Assembly: GCA_940671915.1 (NCBI GenBank)
Contig: CALNVZ010003435.1
Coordinates: 3,072,146 to 3,136,145 of the forward strand
Direction: 5' to 3'
Length of the DNA stretch: 64,000 bases
DNA from: Paracentrotus lividus
Lineage: Eukaryota > Echinodermata > Echinoidea > Camarodonta > Echinidae
The notes under the pieces: model-generated
What the model was told of the DNA's origin: nothing
What the model saw: the letters and a program-made list of their open reading frames with translations, nothing else
The model's database searches: none
Made by a program: the position numbers and the translations under genes
Shown: positions 12,918 to 24,398 of the stretch, in pieces
Layout: the number at the start of each line of letters is the position of its first letter
Numbering within the stretch: the first letter of the stretch is position 1

Positions 12918-14469
12918 AGGGGGTATCTCACTGGTTGCGAAATTTGCAGGTGTCTTGATGCTGCATCTGCATACATATGATAGAGTGAAGACCTCACTAA
13001 CCAAATTCGATTCTTTTTTGTGACTTGTTTGTTAGACATCATAAGAGGGTTATCTCGATTGTGTATCAGAGAATGGCATGTTTTCTTTAGCGATGCTTGT
13101 AAGCCAAGCTCAAAGGGGTTTCTCGTTGTATAAGAATTGCATATATTCTTTTGTGCTGCTTAGTTAGGCAAGATCAATAGGGTTATTCTAACTGTATCAA
13201 CATGGCATGTTTTCTTTTGTACTGCCTTGTTAGGCAAGCACAAAGGGGTTGTACTGAATGATCATGGCATTTTTCTTTGTAGCCTACTGCCTGTTAGCAA
13301 GTACAGGTGGTTATATTGTATGGTATTGGAGATGTTTCTTTGTACTGCTTTTTTATGCAATCACAAAGCAGGGCCGTGGAGCGGTTTTTGAAAGTAGATG
13401 AGCTGACCGAAGGGGGGGGGCTGAAGAGACTAGAAATGACAAATGCAGATGGCATTTCTGCAATTTTTGTACACGTGTGCTGAGAGAACTGAAGTGGGGT
13501 GAACCCCCCCCCCCCCCCAAGCATCCCGGCTCCACACCCTCGAAGGGAGGGTAATTTCACTGAATTGTGAACACATATCACATAAACAAGTCATTTTTGC
13601 TTCGTTTTGGTTCGTGTAGGTACGTGGTGCGGTGTGCTTCAAAAACGTGAGATATTGATTGTCAATTATGCAGTCATGGTGTGCAGAGATGAAAAAAAAA
13701 AATGAATAACAAATAATATGGAAATGATATGTAATATAATTGAAAAAAGAATGACTACCAGCTCAATTACCCCAACGCCCGGCCACGCCGAAGTGAAACT
13801 GAATGTTATTATTTGGCGTTATATGTTAATAAGGACAATACCAATCAAAACATGATCAAAGACACTATATATTACACGCTGGATTATATTATATGATCAA
13901 GTTCCAAACATTATTTTTAGAATTATTAATTTTATATTCCACCCAAGAATGTAGCTTATTCCGATTCAAATTTAATGTTGACACCATTCCTCATATATAT
14001 TTTAGTAATAATAGTAAACCTATTATTTTTATAGTTATTCGAAATCCATCTTTAATAACACCATAGTTATAAGAACCACTTGCATAATCGATCATAAATA
14101 ATAAAAATTCGCGCTAGTAAAAGTTGAACATTGTTTCGATAAAACTTGTTGTGGCGGAATTATTTTCAAAGAATATATCAGGCCTATCGAAAGGAATGTG
14201 GTTGAAACCAAGATCGATCATTCATGGCCCACAGCAGGACAAAAAGAATTCTGGTATTTCGACTCATTCATTTCATGAAGTTCGCTACATTCCTAAAATA
14301 CTCATTGTCCGGAAAACACATAACAAAAAAAGAAAATTTTTGCCTCACATCAAAAGCCTATCTATCTATATCAGGACATGGAATTAGGCCATTTGCTTAT
14401 GTAATACCTGAATTGATTCTCTAAATTCGCCCTGTTCGCAAATGTTCACAACTCAGTGAGATACCCCCT
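12918..14469. mobile_element. AGGGGGTATCTCACT element, copy 1 (PIF/Harbinger-type, non-autonomous)
   Basis: A 1,552-bp element with ends AGGGGGTATCTCACTGGTTGCGAA and TTCACAACTCAGTGAGATACCCCCT, flanked on both sides by TTA (12915-12917 and 14470-14472). A 3-bp TWA duplication suits the PIF/Harbinger superfamily. Internally it has a block of ~70-bp tandem units containing GTTAGGCAAG-type motifs (about 13020-13370), then a poly-G/poly-C foldback around 13410-13550, then an AT-rich half. No transposase is encoded, so it must be mobilised in trans. Confidence 0.8.
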
Positions 14470-14472
14470 TTA

Positions 14473-15302
14473 GGAGGTTTTCCAATCACGTAAATTAAAA
14501 AAAGAAATCAAATCATTTGGGCTTCTTTAGGAGTTCCAAAAAGCAAAAGAATGAAGCATCCAATAATTAAAAGGTTTCATTGTGAACAAGAGTCGATAGG
14601 ATTTTTTCCTTCTATTTAATGTTGTTGGTTTTTTTTTTAGAAGGGCGCCAAAGTTTTAGATGTTTGGATTCCATTGCATTAATCAATATCAAAGTAGGGG
14701 TCACCTAAATCTATATCTGTTGTTTTAAGATACACGTACACTCAAGTTTTTCTTTTTTAAATACATGAATGCAAATTGGAATATCAAATATACAAGTGCA
14801 AACACCATATGATATCTATTCTCATATCAAAACTAAATTCACTGTGGCAGACACACGGCCTATTTCATGAATGGACACTAACCGATTGGGCCTCAATGAT
14901 GATCTATATACCAGTAAACTCTTAAACGAATTCTCACAGACAAAGATTGATTTCAACGAAGCGACCATTCTGAATTCAAGTCTTCTTGCCTCGTTTCTTA
15001 TTTTCCCTCTCATTTGCAATCGATTACTCGACAAATCGAGATTCACCACGTGGTCTGAATACGATATGAGTCAGGCAAGGCAACCTTTTTTCACCCCTTT
15101 TCTTTTTATATTTACTTATATGTCCTTTATTTGCATTACTGCTATTTACTTTTCTGTCTGCTTCACATTGGAATATAGGTTAAGCCCACGTATAACTTTC
15201 CAAATTTACATAACCTTTCTCTATTTCCCTCACCATCTCCCTCACACCCTCTTTCATCCCTCTCCTCTCGATATGTCACTCTCTTTCTCCTCCAATTTCT
15301 GA
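14473..15302. other. Intron sequence without recognised features
   Basis: AT-rich DNA with pyrimidine-rich patches near 15080-15300. An open frame of 143 codons on the + strand at 14871-15302 has no recognisable domain; its C-terminal half is driven by pyrimidine-rich sequence, so I treat it as spurious. Confidence 0.45.
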
Positions 15303-15666
15303 TGTGGTGGTCACAATAGGTCGTAAAATTCTACGTCACAAGTATTTTTTTTTTCTTCAAGACACGCACGTAGCAGGTACGACATGCAGGAGGTTTTTGC
15401 AATACGTTTCCTATACAGAAACGTAGGAATCGCAAAAATTTGACCCACCATGCCGCTACACGTGCAACCTGCAAGCAACCTAGCAGACACATGCCACTTA
15501 GACCAAGATCGGGGGGGGGGGGTCATGAAAGGACTTCTCGGACGTTTCATCCGATAAATTTGATCTCAGCAAATCAGATGCAATCATTATAGTAGCTTAT
15601 AACAGTTGTCATTGAGAATCAGTGAAAATTTGTTTCATGAAATGCGCCCCAGTTGTGACCACCGCA
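15303..15666. mobile_element. Diverged TGCGGCGGTCACAACTCG-family MITE
   Basis: The left end TGTGGTGGTCACAATAGGTCGTA and right end GTTGTGACCACCGCA match the terminal repeats of the Harbinger-type MITEs at 46957, 47887 and 48016. Interior words such as ACGACATGCAGGAGGTTTT and AGAAACGTAGGAATCGCA also match. The right flank is TAA and the left flank is TGA, so the duplication is imperfect. A poly-G run lies inside near 15512. This is an older copy, longer than the 251-bp members. Confidence 0.6.
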
Positions 15667-16274
15667 TAACCGTCTTTCCATCTTTGTATGTCTATCTACT
15701 AGTAAATGATCGACCGATTTGTTCATGGGTATAGTTTCTGATATTCATAAAAAATGTCCTTTAAAACCCAACAAGATTTTCTCTTTTAGAACTGCGAGGG
15801 TCAGAACTTACAGGGTTACGTTGAGAGTGTATTGTTTTTGACAGGTGGGATATTTTGTGCTAAAGCTTTGGTCAAAATATTTAAGTAAAGAAAATTGTCT
15901 ATGAAGCGCAGAGGGTCAACTTTAGCAGGTGGTGGCTATAAATAAAGTATACCATCTGATTTAATTGATTTTTAGCTCATTAAGTCTGTTGCTTTATTTA
16001 ATCCTCGTGATCAAATATAGGCCTGCTCTCTCAAATTCTCTCCTGTATTTTTTTATATCAGTAACCCTTTCTTTGTTTTGTTTTATTTTGTTATTGCTCA
16101 ATTGGTCTTCTTCACATTTTCTTCCTTTCTCTCTATTTTTCTTTTAATTCGACCTTTCTCTCGTTCATATGAATCATGTATCATCTATTATATATATGTC
16201 TCTATCTTTTCTTTCTTTCTCTAAGTCCCTTTATCTCTGTCTCTGCCCATCTCTGTCGCTTTCTTTCTCTATAT

Positions 16275-16279
<5 letters not shown>

Positions 16280-16325
<46 letters not shown>

Positions 16326-16487
16326 CTTTCTCCTTATCAATCGTCTCTCTATTTCTGTCATAACATAATATATTTTAAATCTTTTTACCTTGATCCCCGC
16401 CCATACTTTATATAGACTTTACTATATTCCCATTTGTTTTGTTCTCATATACTCATATAAATACTATTCCCCCTCTTCCCTCCTCCC

Positions 16488-16528
<41 letters not shown>
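16280..16528 (+). repeat. (TC)n and (CA)n microsatellites
   Basis: A pure (TC)n run spans about 16280-16322. A second run at about 16493-16519 passes into (CA)n to about 16528. Much of the flanking 16.0-16.5 kb is pyrimidine-rich. Serine/leucine-rich open frames across it are repeat products. Confidence 0.9.
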
Positions 16529-16529
<1 letters not shown>

Positions 16530-16996
16530 TCATCTTTCCCCCATAATACCCATGGTGTATCATCGATTACTGTCTGATCGATGCATATCATTCACGTCTT
16601 GTCTTGCCATCGAACGCTGAATCGTTTTTGAATTGATCTATCTAAATCTAGAATGATGGGGAACACCAAAGTGCAATCCAATGTAATTCTAAGAATATGG
16701 ACGGCACGTTATATTCTGTGCATACGATTTCCGTAGCTAGCAGAGCAAGAAATTGCAAACAATTCTATTAATGATTTGTTGTTTGTAAGAAATTAGATTT
16801 ATCATCAATCATTATGAAGGCAAATTTCTTAATGGTCTCGAAAATTTTATAAGATAATGTTTTAAAACTATTGTAAAATTGATTAGTAGGACATGAAATT
16901 AGAAAAGATCTAGAAAGAAATATAAATTAATTATAAAAATCTCGGAGACCAAACCTGAAGTAAAGGTTCATATTGAAGAAAATTGCGTATTTTTAA

Positions 16997-17233
16997 CCCG
17001 TTGTATACTAGCCCGCATATATGCGGGCTGAGGAACCATAGAACATCCCTCTTGTCGACCGTTTATTCACTCATGACTGCATTAAATTATAAAGACCTTA
17101 CAATAATTGAATTATCTGATATTGATCAATTCAAAGATGTATTTGTTTCACCTTAATTGAAAAGATTTCTTGCAAGCATGCTTGACAATCACGATTCATT
17201 TGGCTTTGTAAAAAGTTCTCAGTATACAACGGG
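16997..17233. mobile_element. piggyBac-type MITE flanked by TTAA
   Basis: A 237-bp element with perfect 13-bp terminal inverted repeats, CCCGTTGTATACT and AGTATACAACGGG, flanked on each side by TTAA (16993-16996 and 17234-17237). TTAA target sites and ends starting with CC are hallmarks of the piggyBac superfamily. Just inside the left end is a perfect 20-base palindrome, AGCCCGCATATATGCGGGCT. No coding capacity; it would need transposase supplied in trans. Confidence 0.85.
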
Positions 17234-17237
17234 TTAA

Positions 17238-18303
17238 TATAGTTTATTACGTGATAACGATTTACAAACCAACTAATTACACTGAATAATTCTATTGCAA
17301 TTTATTATTGTTTTGAAAGAGATAATTTATCATCATGATCTGCGAGGTCATCTTCTTTTCTTTTTTTTTAATGCTCAACATATCACAATGCCAACGAAAA
17401 TAAATACAATAGGGATTACTCATATTATATTTTATAATGCAATTTGAAACACTCATTTTGATATCAATGCGTAATATTAATATAATTTTGCGTCCCGAAG
17501 GTTGGTCTACCAATATTGTATGACGGATTAGGCTATTGTTAAAGTTATATAAAAGATTATTAAGTTAATTAACCTTGAATTATGGTATGAATTAGTCAAA
17601 TCTACATTATGGACTTTTTCACTGTCACAGAAAGAGACTAATTTGTTTGGAACGTGTATTATATCTAAATACATATATATTTTAATTGTTTTAGTGCATG
17701 AGTTCCACTCTTGTCATTGTCAATAAGATGAATTAAAGTATAATGATTGCTAATGAATGAAGATATATATTACATATTTATTTATTCATATAAAAGATAA
17801 AGGAAAGCAAGAAAGGGAATGGAAGAGAAGATGAAACAGACAAAAAGAAGCAAAATAGGGTGAAATGCCAACTACATTTTGGGTAATACACAATGAGCAG
17901 ATACCAACATGACCCAATTTCGTAAAGTGGTGCATGCATAAATACAAAAATTTTGTAGCCTCAAAAAATTAATGAAAAAAATGAAGGCGTTTTACTAAGA
18001 AAAGTTTAAGAAAGCTATTACTGGAGTACCAAAAATTTCAAAATCAGAATGATATTGAGTGTAGATCTTTGTCGCCTTATAATGTCGTCTGTACAAAAAT
18101 GTAGATGGGAAATGGCGCTTCTTATATGCAACAGTGCTCCCGGAATGCAACATGACATGTTGGTATTCAGAATTTAATCAAGTCTTGATCAGGGTGATTT
18201 GTGCCCTCTCCTTGTATTGCACGATCCATTCTCGCCATATCACATAGTCTAATGATACAGGCATGAGAGCGTATAACACCGACTATATTATATCAGAATA
18301 TAT
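17238..18303. other. Intron sequence without recognised features
   Basis: AT-rich DNA with no recognised transposon ends, tandem array or coding sequence. Confidence 0.45.
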
Positions 18304-18596
18304 CAGGCGCGTATCCAGGATTTGGCACCCCGGGGGGCCCGATGTGATTTTGATTTTGGCGCCCCAGTGGTGGATCCAAAAAGGTACATCATTTTTTTCC
18401 ACGTTATATCGGGCGAGCCAAAAGGTACACTCAAATTTTTTTACGTCACCGCTGGCCGAGCGATTTTTGTTTCTTGTTTTTTGTTTTTCCATTTTGGTCA
18501 ATTCGGCGCCCCTCTAGTTCAATTTGGCGCCCTTTCGGGCGCCTACCGGGGGGGGGGGCCCGGGCCCGTAAAGCCCCCCCCCCCCCAGAATACGCT
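18304..18596. mobile_element. CAGTGGCGGATCCAGG-family element (diverged)
   Basis: It starts CAGGCGCGTATCCAGG and shares with the elements at 20633 and 44068 the interior words CGAGCCAAAAGGTACACTCAA and ACGTCACCGCTGGC. It ends in a GGGGGGCCCGGGCCCG / CCCCC inverted GC cluster. No open reading frame of interest; the short frames come from the repeat. The end point is approximate. Confidence 0.6.
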
Positions 18597-19429
18597 CATG
18601 TATATTGTAAATATGAACTTTGCTTGATGAAAAGAAAATATATATTCTAACAACAAAGACTGTTTCATATATATCTTTTACGTAATTTTTATCTCCCTAA
18701 TAAAGTAAAGATCAGTTTTTCTTTCACAAATTTTGTTGTTACAAGAATACTATTATTTGTATACGGATGAGGGTATAAATGCGGTGGTTATCAGGTTATA
18801 GTGAAATCTAGAGAAAGAGCATATGCATGTAAGAAAAGACTGGCAGACACATGTACATATAGATAGACATAACTAGAGAGAAGAAGACAGAAAGCTATAT
18901 ATCAATAAATATAAGCAATACATATTAAAACATATTAAAAAGCACTATTGATAAAGAGAGATGGAGAAATACTTTGATGTGATCATTGTGCTTGACCTGC
19001 AGAAATTTAGTCAGATCAAAATTGAAATATAAAGAAGGCAAAAAAAATGAATGGTCTATTTCTAGGAAGAATACAACCCGTGCATGTGACGAAGACTAGA
19101 AATAGAACGACGTGTTTTGTTTTGTTTTTCAGCTCCGTCTCCGTTTCACTCAAAGGTCGAGTTGACGAGTAATTGATAAAGATTCGTGGTCGGAGGGGAG
19201 TTCGTAAGTCAATCGAACTCGAGCCTTTTCCCTCAATATACCAGTCCATTTACCAATCCATTCGCTCGTACATGATTTCAATCGGCTCATCTGAAAGACG
19301 ATTCCTCTCTCTATTATCCACCCCTCTCATTATCCGTCTCTATATCCTCCTCTCCATTTCTCTATTACTCTCTCTCTCTCCCCCTCTGTTCCTCTACCGT
19401 ATGTCTGTCCCTCCATCTCGGGCTGGCTT

Positions 19430-19560
19430 GAAACTGGTAGATCCAGGCGGGGTGTATGGGACACGCGCCCCCTATAATTTGAAAACCATTCATTGACTGT
19501 ACAATGTTAAAATCCAAAAATGTTGGCGCCCCCCCCCCCTATCGGATCCGGCGCCCCCAC
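19430..19560. mobile_element. CAGTGGCGGATCCAGG-family element, second subfamily
   Basis: It reads GGTAGATCCAGGCGGGGTG, then CATTGACTGTACA, then a poly-C run and GGATCCGGCGCCCCCAC. The interior matches the better preserved copy at 56670-56827 (TTTGAACACCACTCAATGACTGTACA and poly-C). Boundaries are approximate. Confidence 0.5.
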
Positions 19561-20632
19561 TGATTGAATGGAATAGAAGTGCCTCCAGTTTATATAATAT
19601 TTTTTTGGGGGAGGGGCCTTAGCACGCCACTGGATCAAAAGCATAACATGATTTTCATATAATCTTAAAATATTTCCTTATTTCGGTCGGGTGTCGGTTT
19701 TGCAGGAGTTAATAAGGACGAAAATACAATTTGATATATTTAAATCATGTTTTAGCTGAAGTGTGTGTATAAGGTAGTGATGAAATCAAAATGAAACCAA
19801 ATAATTATCCAGGATGAATGAGCCGCAATATTTGAACATTCGTCGGTGATGATTGATCGTTACTTTGACGACGAAAACACCATATTTCCCCCTGAATCTG
19901 ATTTTGATGAATTGACAACTGTTTAAATGGAGACATAAAGTCATAATTGTAAGCTCCTGCACATTTGCTCGAAATCCCTAAAAGCGATTTGCTACTAGTA
20001 CTAGGAACATGATTGCAAACCTGTCACCACCTGCATATTACTCCAGGTCGTTCTCTCTGCATTGCCTTGCACTCTCAAATCTATGGAGCCCAAGGCAGGG
20101 TATGTCGACACCCGCTGGCGAGCCTTCTATTGCAGCTGATTGCAGTTTGTGAATGATGCTACTTGTCTTGTATATTCAAAAGACACCAGTGGTGTTTTAT
20201 TTCTTGTAGCTTACAATCATTGTGTGTTACTAGACTGTATACGTGGTATACTTGATAATAAATTACATCTAATGCCGAATATAAAAGCAGTATGTATAGA
20301 TATATTTCTAAATAGGTGGGAGGGAGGGGCTGGGATATACTTCAGACTGGGAAGGCGTGTCAGGCTCCGTAACCTAAAGGTTTGTAGTCAATCGAAAAAA
20401 ATGGCCTTGATCAATCAATATCGTTGTTGCATGCTACTTTTGTTAAAAAGAGCCACCAGTACTTTAAACTAAATAGAAGCGTTCTTTTAGAATTTGCAAT
20501 TTATCATAAGCCTTTGTATTACACGGACCTATAGTCTCCCATGCTGTCGAACGATTCCATGCAATTTCTTTATATTTTGGAGGCTGGAGTTGTCTCAAAT
20601 TAGGGGTGAATCCTCTCCTCTTTCTCTATTAT
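19561..20632. other. Intron sequence without recognised features
   Basis: No repeat ends or coding sequence recognised. A 110-codon open frame at 20140-20472 (+) has no recognisable motif. Confidence 0.4.
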
Positions 20633-20845
20633 CAGTGGTGGATCAAGGATTCATTTCAGGGGGGGGGGGGGCCAAAATCGGAATTTCAGATTTTGGTACA
20701 CCAAATTTTTTCCGTAACACCGGGCGAGCCAAAAGATACACTCAATTATTTTCACGTCACGCTGGCGAGCGATAAGCGGGGGGGGGGGGGGGGTTAATTT
20801 TTTTTTAGGGGGGCCGGGCCCGTCGGCCCCCTGGATCGCCGCCTG
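20633..20845. mobile_element. CAGTGGCGGATCCAGG-family element, first subfamily
   Basis: It begins CAGTGGTGGATCAAGGATT, continues through a 12-base G run, AAATCGGAATTTCAGATTTTGG and CGAGCCAAAAGATACACTCAA, and ends GGGCCCGTCGGCCCC then CTGGATCGCCGCCTG. The ends form an imperfect terminal inverted repeat. It is closely related to the copy at 44068. Non-coding. Confidence 0.65.
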
Positions 20846-22379
20846 ATTATCCATCGTGAATCAAACCAGGTTCGCTATCTTCCAGGAAATACACCCAGCC
20901 CAAGTGAACTTGTAACATGCCTTATTTTGTCTTGAGGGGATGTCAAGGTGTGTCAATAAAAAATTTCTGTCTGGAGAAGGCATTTCTATAATTCGATAAA
21001 CATGTATGCATAAAAGCCCAAAGCGTCTTGCTTTGTAAAAACCCTGTGAACTCATAAGAATCATGAATGACTGGACCATTAACAAGTGAAAACATAAATA
21101 AAACCTCCTATACCTCGTGTATCATGGCAATCACATAAAATAGCTAGTTATGGAGGAGGAGGGCTCTCTCGCACACGTTTCATTAACTCCCAATTAAAGC
21201 AATTTTCACCTCGACTGCACAGCAATTGTAACTGCTCTTCCAGCTTGTATTAATGGCGCCCCTGCAGGAATTTAGTAGCATGAGTCATTCATTTGGAGGA
21301 TAAAATCATATTTATCACAGATATTTATCGTGTTCATTATCGTAATGGGTTCGGAACACAATATGGCGGTGAATATTTTAAGTGGTTTGTAAACGGGTAA
21401 ACCCTTCTTGGTTCGTTGGAAGCGGGATTAAACTCATTTTACGCAATTTGATTCGCTTATAATTGGACGTTTGTACGCGTTATTTGACTTACTTTTAATG
21501 AGTAATAGCTCATTTAGAATGTCATATTTAAACAAAAAATATAAATCTCTTAACCTTATGATTATACAAATTGAAAATAAAATATGACAATTCAATATCA
21601 ATGGAATTTATTTCATACACGGTTACAAATTTGCTGGCAATAATTCTTATAGTGATATAGTGAGCAGAATATTATTATGACATAACAAAACACATAACTT
21701 CTTTCCCCCCCCCCCCCTCCCCCTTAATAATGATCTTATTCAAGAATGAAAAAGAAAATGCTCCTCTGTAATAAACGTAATATATAGCTTGTACTATTAT
21801 TTGGTACAATGAACTTGCATGACAAAATTATAAATGTCGATTAACATGACAATACACTGCAACCGATTTATATTTTCATTATCAGTGGTGCATTGACCCA
21901 TTATCAGAGATTTCCTTTCACAAAAAAAGCAAATTTATTTATGGTCACAATCTAAGTCTGCTAATTACATCACACACTTTAAACCTCGATCACACGCAAA
22001 TCAGAGGCCAGCAATAAGTAGTTTACTGGGCCATGGAGGTGTCATGTTTGAAAATGCTAATTTTGGAAAGCTTTCCCGATTCCCTCATGACCTACCCTTA
22101 TTGCAGTAAAATGCATAACACGATGCAAGCGCACTCTTCCTTTTCCAAAGTAATGACAAGTCGGGTAGCTGTTTTGTAAATTAACTGTTACATAATTGAT
22201 GTTGATGTAATGAGTATTTACATTAGTAACTTCCCCATGCCTTTTTGATGGGAATAGTAATTAATATACAATTCCGTATTCAGGTTTAAGTTTGGCGTCT
22301 AGGAAGGTGTTGAGATCTCTCGTGATTGAATTACATTATACCGGAAAGAGAAGCAAAAAGTTTTTGTTTTCTACCCATC
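20846..22379. other. Intron sequence without recognised features
   Basis: AT-rich, with a poly-C stretch near 21704-21723. No gene or transposon ends were identified. Confidence 0.4.
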
Positions 22380-22511
22380 TTACTCTCTACTCCTTCTCTT
22401 CTTCTTCTTTTTCTTCTCTTTCGCCTTCTTCTTCTTCTTCGTTTTCTTTTTTTTCTCGCTCGCTCTCTCTCTCTCTCTCTGTCTCTCTTTCCCTCTCTAT
22501 CTCTCTGTCTC
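22380..22511 (+). repeat. (TTC)n/(TC)n pyrimidine tract
   Basis: A run of TTC-type units is followed by TC-type units. Serine/leucine-rich open frames across it are repeat artefacts. Confidence 0.85.
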
Positions 22512-23227
22512 TATTCTATTATTGGTGAAAGAAATGGATAAGAAAATCATATCAAATCAACTTTACTTCTACAATATGATGAGTACAAACAATCTTAAAA
22601 AATAAATAAACATTCAATGCATCAATGAATGTCTCGCTTAGGCCTACTACGTGAATGGAAACTTCCAATATTTTTGTTTATTTGTTTCTTGTTTTTTGTT
22701 TTTTGAATAGTCATCTGCCATTGATTATTTAGTTTTGAACCCTATAGTCTATCGTTTTATGGACCATCGGGTATTGAGGTCAATTCAAATCAATTTCATA
22801 CATTTCATTTCTTCAATCTTCTTCCATGTAGATGTATTACTTTGAAAGAAGCAGGAAAGATCTTGGCGTGATCCAATCTTAGAATAAACTGATTAATTAT
22901 AAATTGCGAAAACGGTATGAATACTAGTCTGGTAAGTGGGTGTGTGGGGGTGTACAGAATAATGGAATTGTACAAACAAAAATGCTACTATAGCATACGA
23001 ATGAAGCAGGCGGTTCGGATTTCATTCGTGTCATGCGTCTTCTAGTACTCTCACATTATGTATAATACTATGTCAAGAACCGATCGGTACATGTTCTTGA
23101 TCTGATTTTCATTATTGACAACCTCGTTTCCACTATAGGGCCTACTGGAGCACTAATATGTCGACCAACCAGCCCCTATCACAAGCGCTGTCTAATATAT
23201 TGAATACGTTATAGGGAAATATTCTAG

Positions 23228-23376
23228 GCCCATATTCTGGTTTGAAGACTGAGTTTGTATGCGTTGCAAGTTCGTGCAAAGCTATTGTGCGATCCGCATC
23301 AGACAAAAGGATCGCTCATTGGCTTTGCACGAACTTGCGACGCATACAAGCTCAGTCTTCATAGCAGAATATGGGC
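23228..23376. mobile_element. 149-bp foldback MITE
   Basis: The outer ends GCCCATATTCTG and CAGAATATGGGC are exact inverses. The arms continue for about 55 bases each with a handful of mismatches; both contain GCAAGTTCGTGCAAAGC or its complement. A loop of roughly 40 bases remains. The transcript or single strand would form one long hairpin. No target duplication is obvious. Confidence 0.75.
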
Positions 23377-24398
23377 TACAATGTTGGTGAGCTCAATTTT
23401 TATTCATGACTATAAAATAAATAAGTTGAACCCATTCCCTTGTTGAAAGAAACTAAAATGCAAACAGACGCAGTGTCGTTATACTCAACCAGTTGCTAAA
23501 GACAGCATTAGTATCAAGATTGGCCTTTCTTTTTTTTTCAAAATAAATGTCAGATTTTTTATTTTTTTATTTTTTTCAAAATAAATGTCAGATCATTTTA
23601 GATTGAGGTTGCTGCACGAGTCGACCTTCTGACTTGGAAGCTTTAATCAATCGATGACAGGAACCAATCTATTATGACAGAATCAGGCTGATTGCTTGTG
23701 GCTGTTCTCCATGAAAATGATCGTCAAAATGATAAAATGTGTTTGATGGTTTATTAGAGGTTGTTATTTGAATTATTGTAAAGGAATTCTAAAGGCGAAA
23801 TGATTGCTTTCTACGTAATCAGACATAACTAGATTTGAAATTCACTAGTATCATGCAGAAAGGACGGCGCACTTTATTTGGGGATTGTATAGAAAACAAA
23901 GCAATGCTCTATGAAACAGATAACATCTCTGTACAATCAGTGGGTATGATATTCAACCTTAACTCTGCAAAAGTATTGCATAGTTATGTTGGCTTTTTTG
24001 CAAAAAGTAGGTCTCCACATTTTCTACACGTAAGCGTATACGTGGGATGTTTTACCCCCATTTAGCGATGGCGTCTTTGCAATCACTTATTTATTTGAAC
24101 CCATGTCCTAAAAAATAATATTAATAACAATAGTAATCTATTAATGTGAGGAAAAAAAGAAGTGATTTTTACACTTTAACGAAATTAAATTCATACAGCT
24201 ATTTACATAGGCAGAATAAGAAAATTGAGTTATTATTCGAACTTGTTTGGCGTCATTCGATTTATAGATCTAATACAAAGACACTCGATTTGGGTATAAA
24301 TCGTTTATAAAACTTGCAATTTGAAAGTTGATCTGAGATAACTATCATAGAGATACGATAAATTTAACGATCGATCGTAACTCTGAGTGCAAGGTTAA

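Noticed and set aside
14871-15302. 143-codon + strand open frame
   Set aside because: The second half is a product of pyrimidine-rich sequence and no domain was recognised.
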